Shown in pieces: positions 44,639-52,488 of a stretch of 52,488 nt of DNA. Position numbers and translations under genes: made by a program. The notes below the pieces were generated by a model. The model ran no database searches, had not been told where the DNA came from, and saw nothing but the letters and a program-made list of their open reading frames with translations. Source of the DNA: Prevotella sp. (GTDB taxonomy: Bacteria; Bacteroidota; Bacteroidia; Bacteroidales; Bacteroidaceae); contig JAFXZF010000104.1 of NCBI GenBank assembly GCA_017541365.1, forward strand, positions 1 to 52,488. The letters are read 5' to 3'. Each line of letters opens with the position of its first letter. Position 1 is the stretch's first letter.

Positions 44639-45568
44639 TTGAAAACGACCTGTATAATATATTGTCCCAATCGTAGACCATTCACCAGCGTAAAGAAGCG
44701 TTGGAAGAAAATAGCACTGTTGCTCGACAAGTACCACATAGACTATGACATGGTGCAGAGCGAGGACCAGCAGAGCGTGGAGCGACTGGTGACGATGATG
44801 ATAAACAACGGCTACAAGGATATCATCATCGCTGGGGGCGACTCTGCCCTCAACGATGCAGCAAACTGCCTCATGACTGTCGAAAAATCCGTACGAGACC
44901 AGATAAACATCGGCATAATACCCAACGGCGTGATGAACGACTTCGCACGCTTCTGGGGACTGTCCTTCCAGGACACCGAGGAGAGCATCAAGGCATTGGC
45001 AGCCCACAGGGTGCGACGTATCGATGTGGGGTGCATACGCTACTCTGACAAGAGAGGCGAGAAGAAAAGCCGATACTTCCTCAACAGCGTAAATATAGGA
45101 CTCCTCGCTGGCATACAGAAACGACGCATGCAGGTGAGACGGCGCTTCTGGTCAAGAAAACTCTCTTTCGCACTCTCATTCATACTGATACTCTTCGAAA
45201 AGGTTTTCTACCGTATGACTTACACCATAAACTATGTCACCGAAAACCACCGAGTAGTCACCATGTGCGTAGGCAATGCCCTGGGATACGGACAGACCCC
45301 CAATGCCGTACCTTACAATGGACAACTCGACATCACTATAGTGCGACACTCGGCACTCCATCACTTAGCGGAAGCCATATACCTCTTCCTCCGAGGCGAG
45401 ATACTCAATCATAAGCGCATACGACCATACCGAGCACGCTCCATCGAGATAGAAGCACCGCAAAACTGCCCTATAAGCATCGACGGACACCCCTCAGAGT
45501 CGCCCGTAGGCAAATATACCATCGACGTCATGCAGGAAGAAATAAACTTCATCATCGAAGCACTGTGA
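44639..45568 (+). CDS. Diacylglycerol kinase-like (DAGK_cat) protein
   Basis: This 309-residue protein has the catalytic-domain layout of lipid kinases. An N-terminal Rossmann-like half contains DIIIAGGDSALNDAANCLM and IGIIPNGVMNDFARFWGL. The beta-rich C-terminal half has RYFLNSVNIGLLAG, VTMCVGNALGYGQTPNAVPYNGQLDITIV and ISIDGHPSE. The nucleotide motif is GGDSAL instead of the common GGDGT, and IPNGVMNDFAR replaces IPLGTGNDFAR, so activity or substrate may differ. The start is TTG at 44639, directly after spacer repeats; no ATG exists before the conserved domain. It overlaps the U32 gene by four bases. Confidence 0.8.
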   Translation: MKTTCIIYCPNRRPFTSVKKRWKKIALLLDKYHIDYDMVQSEDQQSVERLVTMMINNGYKDIIIAGGDSALNDAANCLMTVEKSVRDQINIGIIPNGVMNDFARFWGLSFQDTEESIKALAAHRVRRIDVGCIRYSDKRGEKKSRYFLNSVNIGLLAGIQKRRMQVRRRFWSRKLSFALSFILILFEKVFYRMTYTINYVTENHRVVTMCVGNALGYGQTPNAVPYNGQLDITIVRHSALHHLAEAIYLFLRGEILNHKRIRPYRARSIEIEAPQNCPISIDGHPSESPVGKYTIDVMQEEINFIIEAL

Positions 45569-47394
45569 ACTATATAGAGCTCCTTTCACCAGCCAAAAAC
45601 CTCGAATGCGGTATCAGCGCCATAGACCATGGTGCTGATGCGGTGTATATTGGAGCAAGCAAGTACGGAGCAAGGGCAGCAGCAGGCAATAGCATCGACG
45701 ATATCGACACCCTGTGCCAGTATGCCCACCAGTTTGGCGCCAAGGTGTACGTCACCGTCAATACCATCATATACGACGCAGAGATGGCTGATACCATACA
45801 GCTGGTAAAACAGTTGGACGACACACATGTCGATGCCATACTCATACAGGACATGGGACTGCTCCAAAGGCTCAGGGCAACAGAGAACCTGCGTCTTGCC
45901 ATCCACGCCTCCACACAGACCGACAACCGTACCATAGAAAAGGTGAAGTGGCTCAGGGCAATGGGGGTGAAAAGAGTGGTCCTGGCACGCGAACTGTCCA
46001 TCAGCGAGATAGAGGCTATCCACGAGGCGGTGCCCGATGTCGAACTGGAAGTCTTTGTGCACGGCGCACTATGCGTCAGTTACAGCGGACAGTGCTATGC
46101 CTCATGGCACTGCTTCGGCAGGAGCGCCAATCGTGGCGAGTGTGCACAGTTCTGTCGCATGCCCTTCGACCTCAAGGATGCTGACGGCAATATCATCGAG
46201 CATCAGCGCTACCTGCTCTCACTCAAGGACATGGCACAGCTCGACAACCTCGAGCGACTGGCAGAGGCTGGTGCCGTGTCATTCAAGATAGAGGGCCGAC
46301 TAAAGGATGCCGACTACGTGAAAAATGTCACAGCAGCATACAGCGAGCAACTCAACCTACTGTGCCGCAAGCACCCCGACAAGTACCAGCGCACCTCCAT
46401 GGGCAAGTGTACCTACACCTTCTCACCTGATATAAAGAAGTCATTCAATCGCGGCTTCACCTCATACTTCGCCAACGGCCGACGACAGGGCATGGCAAAC
46501 ATACTCTCACCAAAGTCTATGGGCGAGGAAGTAGGAAGGGTGAAAGAGGTCAAACGCTCGCTGGTGCAAGGTGGATGTTTTGTTGTTGCTTCGAGCAAGG
46601 CATTCAGCAATGGCGACGGCTTGTGCTACTACAACTCTCATGGCGAACTCGAGGGACTTCGCATCAATCGTGCTGAGGGCAATCACCTCTTCCCCCTCCA
46701 CATGCCTGCCGACCTCAAGGCTGGCACCACGCTGTACCGCAATCACGACCAGGCATTCGACACTCTGCTCAGCAAGCCATCGGCAGTACGCAAAATAGAT
46801 ATCCTGCTTACACTCATCGTGAACCATGACAGCCTCACCCTCACCATTACCGATGAGCACGGAGGCACGCGCTCAGCCTCTGTGCCATACTCCTACCAAC
46901 AGGCACAGCGACCACAGGAGGACAATATCAGCCGCCAACTCACCAAACTCGGAGGCACACCATACTCATGCACACAGCTACAAATAGAGTATGCCGAGGA
47001 TGCCCCACAACCCTTCATACCCAACAGCACCCTCACCGAACTCCGACGCAGCGCCATAAGCACTCGGAGCAATCTGAATATTCAGAGTACTCTGACCACT
47101 CAGACCACTCAGACCACTCAGACTTACCCCTCTCCCTACCTCTACAATGCCGCCAACGAAGAGGCAAAGCAGTTCTACAGAGAGCAGGGCGTCGAGGCAA
47201 CAGCATTCGAGACCGATGGAGGAGGCCGTCTGCTCATGCAGTGCCGATACTGCCTGCGCCACGAGATGGGGTACTGCTCCAAGTACACACGCGAGATGCC
47301 GTGGAAAGAGCCACTCTCACTCGCCCTCAGCGATGGCAGGGAGTTTACCCTGCGATTCAACTGTGCAAAATGCCAAATGGAAGTTTTGTTTTGA
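45565..47394 (+). CDS. Peptidase U32 family protein (RlhA/TrhP-like RNA hydroxylation factor)
   Basis: This 609-residue U32 protein has LSPAKNLECGISAIDHGADAVYIGASKYGARAAA at the N-terminus and ELEVFVHGALCVSYSGQCYASWHCFGRSANRGECAQFCRMPF (about residues 160-200) with the family cysteines. A C-terminal extension has CRYCLRHEMGYCSKY and CAKCQ. Several U32 proteins act in tRNA or 23S rRNA hydroxylation (TrhP, RlhA) rather than as proteases; this length and the C-terminal domain suggest the RlhA side. GTG 45565 overlaps the preceding stop (GTGA). A 9-base tandem repeat at 47094-47123 encodes TTQ three times. Confidence 0.85.
   Translation: MNYIELLSPAKNLECGISAIDHGADAVYIGASKYGARAAAGNSIDDIDTLCQYAHQFGAKVYVTVNTIIYDAEMADTIQLVKQLDDTHVDAILIQDMGLLQRLRATENLRLAIHASTQTDNRTIEKVKWLRAMGVKRVVLARELSISEIEAIHEAVPDVELEVFVHGALCVSYSGQCYASWHCFGRSANRGECAQFCRMPFDLKDADGNIIEHQRYLLSLKDMAQLDNLERLAEAGAVSFKIEGRLKDADYVKNVTAAYSEQLNLLCRKHPDKYQRTSMGKCTYTFSPDIKKSFNRGFTSYFANGRRQGMANILSPKSMGEEVGRVKEVKRSLVQGGCFVVASSKAFSNGDGLCYYNSHGELEGLRINRAEGNHLFPLHMPADLKAGTTLYRNHDQAFDTLLSKPSAVRKIDILLTLIVNHDSLTLTITDEHGGTRSASVPYSYQQAQRPQEDNISRQLTKLGGTPYSCTQLQIEYAEDAPQPFIPNSTLTELRRSAISTRSNLNIQSTLTTQTTQTTQTYPSPYLYNAANEEAKQFYREQGVEATAFETDGGGRLLMQCRYCLRHEMGYCSKYTREMPWKEPLSLALSDGREFTLRFNCAKCQMEVLF
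47094..47123 (+). repeat. GACCACTCA 9-mer tandem repeat inside the U32 gene
   Basis: Three perfect 9-base units plus GAC lie in frame and encode consecutive Thr-Thr-Gln triplets between the barrel domain and the cysteine-rich tail. Confidence 0.92.
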
Positions 47395-48395
47395 AGAAAC
47401 TGCTCTACATATTATATATAATAGCTACGATAGCCACGCTGACAGCATGCTATCAGGAGCGACCCGCTGGCAGCGAGCAAGATGTTGGTGAGCCCACTGA
47501 CAGTATGACAGCGACTGCCGACAGTATGCCTACCGATTCCATGCGACACTACGGCGTGGGATACAACTTTATAGTGCGCCGTGACTCACTCATCCTCATA
47601 GTCCAGCAGCCAGAGGAGCACGTGAGCCAGCTGGAGACCGACTCCTTCGCCGTGCACCACGATAAGCATCTGGCAGTCATGGACATACACACCGTACCAC
47701 AGGATAGCATCGACTCCGTATGGGTACAGCTCATCAGCGAAGACGGTACAGCGGGATGGATTCACGAGAGTTCGCTGTTGCCTAACGTGGTGCCCACTGA
47801 CCCCATCTCGCAGTTTATCATGTTTTTCAGCGACATTCACATTATGATGGCACTCATCATAGTGGGACTGCTTTCCGTAATCTACGTAATGCGACTGGCA
47901 CAAAAGAGAAATTCGCCTATAGTGCATTTCAGGGACATTCCGTCGTTTTACCCCACCCTGCTGTGCATCATAGTGGCGTGCTCAGCAACTTTCTATGCAT
48001 CACTGCAGATGTTTGGTGCCGACACGTGGCAACATTTCTACTACCACCCATCGCTTAACCCATTTATACTGCCTCCTATACTCGCTGTTTTCATAGCCTC
48101 AGTGTGGGCTATGCTTATTGTGGGAATAGCAACTGTGGAGGATGTTCGCCACCACCTCAAGTTTGACGATGCCGTAATATATCTTGCCAACCTCGTCGGG
48201 GTGTGCGGAATACTATATATCATATTCTCCATCAGCACTTTATACTATGTCGGCTACATACTGCTCATCGCCTACATATGGTTTGCCATCAAGAAATACA
48301 AGCCTCTGCACACAGACCACTACATCTGTGGCAACTGTGGCAAGCGCATGTACCACAAAGGTAAGTGCCCACACTGCGGAGCAATAAACGAATAA
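47391..48395 (+). CDS. Lipoprotein with SH3-like domain, membrane helices and C-terminal zinc ribbon
   Basis: I do not recognise this as a named family. From TTG 47391 it has 334 residues with a lipoprotein signal (KKLLYILYIIATIATLTAC). ATG 47370 would add seven residues. An acidic/polar stretch precedes a small SH3/GW-like region (DSVWVQLISEDGTAGWIHESSLLP, about residues 112-135). About five hydrophobic helices follow (for example MMALIIVGLLSVIYVMRL and ILPPILAVFIASVWAMLIVGIA). A C-terminal zinc ribbon, CGNCGKRMYHKGKCPHCG, ends the protein. An exported N-terminus and five helices would place the zinc ribbon in the cytoplasm. It overlaps the U32 stop in a TTGA junction. Confidence 0.78.
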   Translation: MKKLLYILYIIATIATLTACYQERPAGSEQDVGEPTDSMTATADSMPTDSMRHYGVGYNFIVRRDSLILIVQQPEEHVSQLETDSFAVHHDKHLAVMDIHTVPQDSIDSVWVQLISEDGTAGWIHESSLLPNVVPTDPISQFIMFFSDIHIMMALIIVGLLSVIYVMRLAQKRNSPIVHFRDIPSFYPTLLCIIVACSATFYASLQMFGADTWQHFYYHPSLNPFILPPILAVFIASVWAMLIVGIATVEDVRHHLKFDDAVIYLANLVGVCGILYIIFSISTLYYVGYILLIAYIWFAIKKYKPLHTDHYICGNCGKRMYHKGKCPHCGAINE

Positions 48396-48426
48396 CCTTA
48401 ACCATAACCATAACCATAACTCTAAC
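48396..48426. repeat. TAACCA hexamer repeat
   Basis: Hexamer-like units (CCTTAA, CCATAA three times, CTCTAA) occupy the 38-base spacer before the clostripain-like gene. Confidence 0.8.
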
Positions 48427-48433
48427 GATAATA

Positions 48434-49786
48434 ATGGTAAAAAAACTACTCTACATATTACTCCTTCCACTGCTCCTCATGGGATGTAGCAGTGACGACG
48501 ACAATACCCCCGACACACATATCCGACGCACCATAATGGTGTATTTCAATGCCGAGAATAATATATACAATGCTGCTGATACTGACCTCAACGAGATTGT
48601 AAACGGTTCGCGAAACCTCGCCTCCGACTGCAACCTGTTTGTCTATTTCGATGACCTTAACAACCCCGTACTCTACAGGATAAAAAATGGCAACAAGGAG
48701 GCGATAAAGACATACTCCCCCGACATCGACTCCTCCGACCCCGACAATATGCTCTCCGTATTTCAAACCATGATAGCAATGAGCCCATCTGACGAGTATG
48801 CCACCGTATTCTGGGGACACGGCGATGGTCCAATAATAGCCAATGGCACATCATCTTCCTCCAACACCCTCGACATCGACTTTTCCGCCAATGAGGCAAA
48901 CACATACGGAGCCGACTACAACAGCAATGACGCCACCAAGTCCAGCAATGCCACGTTTATAGACATACCACAGCTCGCCAAGGTCATGAAGCAGCTCCCC
49001 ATACCCCAGCAGGAGTTTATCTTCTTCGACGCCTGCTGCATGCAGAGCGTAGAGGTGGCATACGAACTGCGCAATTGCGCCAAGTACATCATAGGCGCCA
49101 CCTGCGAGACACCCGCCTTTGGAGCCCCCTACAGCACCACCACACGGCTGCTCGGACTCAGTGACACAGAGAGTGCCGCCAAGGCGATAGTCAATGAGTA
49201 TCAGAATCAAAGCGTATGGCAGACCTGGCAGACAAACTATCACATCAACAATGTCTGCATGTCGGTAGTCCGGACGGAGCACCTCGACGAACTCCTTTCC
49301 GCCACACGCACCGCACTACACAGCCTCTATGCCGCTACACCACTCGTGCTCACCACCACCTTCCCAAGCGACGAGCATGAGGCAACCTCGTGCATATACT
49401 ACTATAAGACCAAGGGCAGCCGATACGGCTACCCCATACTCTACGACATCAACGACGTGATGCTCCACAACCTGCCAGAGGCAGACTATAAGGTATGGCG
49501 CGCCTCATTCGACAAAGCCGTCATCTACCACCCCAGTACAGGCGACATCAGGGATACACACAACTGCGATTGGTACGGCGGCGACAGCCACTCCATCTTC
49601 ACCACCCTACCCGCCATGACGATATCCAACTTCCTCTCCTTCTACCTCTCCGACGACACCTTTGGCGGACTCTCTTTCTTCATGCCGCGAAGCGAGTATG
49701 CCATCAATACCTACCCCAACATGAACACCCGTATGTACGACTACGAATGGTGCCAGGCAGTAGGATGGAAAGACCTCGGCTGGTAA
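48434..49786 (+). CDS. Clostripain-like (family C11) cysteine peptidase lipoprotein
   Basis: This 450-residue surface or periplasmic lipoprotein has signal MVKKLLYILLLPLLLMGC. The caspase-fold C11 domain has the catalytic histidine in ATVFWGHGDGP (about residue 138) and the catalytic cysteine in FIFFDACCMQSVEVAYEL (about 200). The opening strand RRTIMVYFNAENNIY is typical of clostripain-related proteins. Clostripain enzymes cleave after arginine or lysine and mature by autocleavage. ATG 48434 is chosen because it gives the lipobox; the frame upstream overlaps the previous gene. It is the last gene of the miaA operon. Confidence 0.88.
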   Translation: MVKKLLYILLLPLLLMGCSSDDDNTPDTHIRRTIMVYFNAENNIYNAADTDLNEIVNGSRNLASDCNLFVYFDDLNNPVLYRIKNGNKEAIKTYSPDIDSSDPDNMLSVFQTMIAMSPSDEYATVFWGHGDGPIIANGTSSSSNTLDIDFSANEANTYGADYNSNDATKSSNATFIDIPQLAKVMKQLPIPQQEFIFFDACCMQSVEVAYELRNCAKYIIGATCETPAFGAPYSTTTRLLGLSDTESAAKAIVNEYQNQSVWQTWQTNYHINNVCMSVVRTEHLDELLSATRTALHSLYAATPLVLTTTFPSDEHEATSCIYYYKTKGSRYGYPILYDINDVMLHNLPEADYKVWRASFDKAVIYHPSTGDIRDTHNCDWYGGDSHSIFTTLPAMTISNFLSFYLSDDTFGGLSFFMPRSEYAINTYPNMNTRMYDYEWCQAVGWKDLGW

Positions 49787-49836
49787 TTATCAATTATCAA
49801 CTGTCAATTGCCAACTGTCAATTGCCAAATTGTCAG
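49787..49836. repeat. CTGTCAATTGCCAA repeat spacer
   Basis: Degenerate repeats (TTATCAA twice, then ACTGTCAATTGCCA about twice) follow the clostripain gene and precede the groES control region. Confidence 0.85.
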
Positions 49837-49847
49837 TCATGACACTC

Positions 49848-49896
49848 TTGGCACATTATTCGTAGAATAGTGCCACGAAATTTCATGGCACGACAA
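49848..49896 (+). promoter_or_regulatory. Putative heat-shock control region upstream of groES
   Basis: TTGGCACA (49848-49855) and TGGCACGACAA (49886-49896) are 38 bases apart, almost as in the clpB upstream region. A GTGCCA at 49870-49875 makes an inverted repeat with the first TGGCAC. No TAnnTTTG box is found between 49787 and 49932. Confidence 0.5.
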
Positions 49897-49931
49897 GTAT
49901 TAATACATTAACACATAAAACGAACAATACA

Positions 49932-51919
<1,988 letters not shown>

Positions 51920-51956
51920 GCACATCGCATACGCACACTGAAATAAAATAAATAAT

Positions 51957-51999
51957 TCACCCGTGTAGGCTCTCTATTGTCCTACACGGGTGATTCTTT
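51957..51999 (+). terminator. Intrinsic terminator of groES-groEL
   Basis: A perfect 13-bp stem (51957-51969 with 51981-51993, core CACCCGTGTAGG/CCTACACGGGTG) with an 11-base loop is followed by TTCTTTTTTT. It also lies just beyond the stop of the convergent HU-like gene. Confidence 0.92.
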
Positions 52000-52001
52000 T
52001 T

Positions 52002-52457
52002 TTACTCTCCGTCGTCCTCAGGATCAGTTTTTACGGGATTCTTGATCACGTACTGGAAGCCGTCAGAGAGGGCGCGGCTCTGCAGTCCCGACATCTTGCC
52101 GTCGCCGGCAGTCTCCTGCGAACGGGTGTACGACTGCGTGAAGCGTACCTTGCAGTCCTTCACGTTCTCGGTGACGTTCCACTCATCCTGTGCCAGCGAA
52201 CCGCTGGAGCGCAGTGAGGCGTAGAAGTATCCGAAGCGGTCGAGCAGGATCTTGTTGGAGTTGGCGAGCTCGTAGGTCATCACCTCCGCCAGCTCTATGA
52301 GCACGGCATACACGTCTGATTCCTTCACTGATACGTTAGCCTGGATGCGGTGAGCCAGTGCTCGGGTGTCGAGGATGGTGGGGTGCCATACGTGGCCGTA
52401 CCACAACTTGTTAGAGTTCTTGCGCTTGTCTTGGCGCACATCGATAATAATTGCCAT
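52002..52457 (-). CDS. HU-like DNA-binding protein (Bacteroidetes type)
   Basis: This 151-residue member of the Bacteroidetes histone-like family is longer than classical HU (90 residues). The HU core is visible as TRALAHRIQANVSVKESDVYAVLIELAEVMTYELANSNKILLDRFGYFYASLRS (about residues 31-85), with the beginning of the DNA-binding arm after it. An N-terminal segment IIIDVRQDKRKNSNKLWYGHVWHP and a C-terminal acidic tail are additions of this group. It probably binds DNA without sequence preference. It is convergent with groEL. Confidence 0.88.
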   Translation of the reverse strand: MAIIIDVRQDKRKNSNKLWYGHVWHPTILDTRALAHRIQANVSVKESDVYAVLIELAEVMTYELANSNKILLDRFGYFYASLRSSGSLAQDEWNVTENVKDCKVRFTQSYTRSQETAGDGKMSGLQSRALSDGFQYVIKNPVKTDPEDDGE

Positions 52458-52467
52458 AATGTTTAAA

Positions 52468-52488
52468 ATTGAAAATTGAAAATTGAAA
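52468..52488. repeat. ATTGAAA 7-mer tandem repeat
   Basis: Three perfect ATTGAAA units reach the window edge just upstream of the HU-like gene. They are identical to units at 2143-2174 and 8584-8607. Confidence 0.9.

Noticed and set aside
47094..47123. CRISPR-like array
   Set aside because: Nine-base contiguous units without spacers inside a coding sequence; a simple tandem repeat.
46968..47369. Long open frame upstream of the SH3/zinc-ribbon gene, overlapping the U32 gene
   Set aside because: It is the out-of-frame shadow of the U32 coding sequence, has low-complexity composition and would remove the lipoprotein signal.
49886..49900. Clear sigma-54 promoter before groES
   Set aside because: The -24-like TGGCACG is present but the -12 position reads GTAT, not TTGC, so a sigma-54 call is not justified.

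Overview
The window looks like a chromosomal segment of a Bacteroidales bacterium, most likely Prevotella or a close relative. The evidence is the repeated Bacteroidetes promoter pattern (TTTG, about 20 bases, TAnnTTTG), the absence of obvious Shine-Dalgarno sites, the family make-up (Bacteroidetes HU-like protein, GH95, PL1/CE8 pectinase, OadABG sodium pump, TolC/HlyD/ABC-2 operon) and moderate GC content. It contains no rRNA, tRNA, CRISPR, insertion sequence or prophage that I can see. Gene density is high and almost all genes lie in long co-directional operons.

Layout. (1) 1-719, minus: a kinase-like fragment cut by the window edge, and a small helix-turn-helix-like protein. (2) 820-10833, minus: a nine-gene operon with indolepyruvate/phenylpyruvate:ferredoxin oxidoreductase (iorA, iorB), two phenylacetate-CoA ligases, a double ACT protein, an outer-membrane porin, a sodium:solute symporter, a PaaI-type thioesterase and an aminotransferase. 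Read together it is a complete aryl-acetate/aromatic amino acid interconversion module with its own uptake route. (3) 10933-19744, minus: glycosyltransferase, TolC, HlyD, two ABC-2 permeases, a GH95 fucosidase/galactosidase and RecX. (4) 19950-28735, plus: a ClpB-type disaggregase without its N-domain, a very large secreted pectate lyase/pectin methylesterase fusion, and a UvrA-family ATPase. (5) 28781-32529, minus: two acyl-CoA synthetases and an acyl-CoA thioesterase. (6) 32663-39299, minus: gyrA, two paralogous TPR proteins, an MltF-like lytic transglycosylase and a LytTR DNA-binding protein. (7) 39581-43545, minus: the sodium-pumping decarboxylase oadG-oadA-oadB plus rlmH. (8) 43652-49786, plus: miaA, a diacylglycerol-kinase-like protein, a U32 peptidase, an unusual lipoprotein/membrane/zinc-ribbon protein and a clostripain-like lipoprotein. 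(9) 49932-51919, plus: groES-groEL. (10) 52002-52457, minus: an HU-like DNA-binding protein.

Three cross-cutting signals stand out. Spacers inside and between operons are built largely of short-period degenerate tandem repeats (ATTGAAR, TGAACTTTT, TAAACTG and similar), in either orientation, and similar repeats have entered two coding regions. The clpB and groES upstream regions lack the usual TAnnTTTG box and instead share two TGGCAC-type elements at nearly the same spacing, which suggests a common heat-shock control. Many starts are TTG or GTG, and several promoters sit so close to the start codon that the transcripts should be nearly leaderless.
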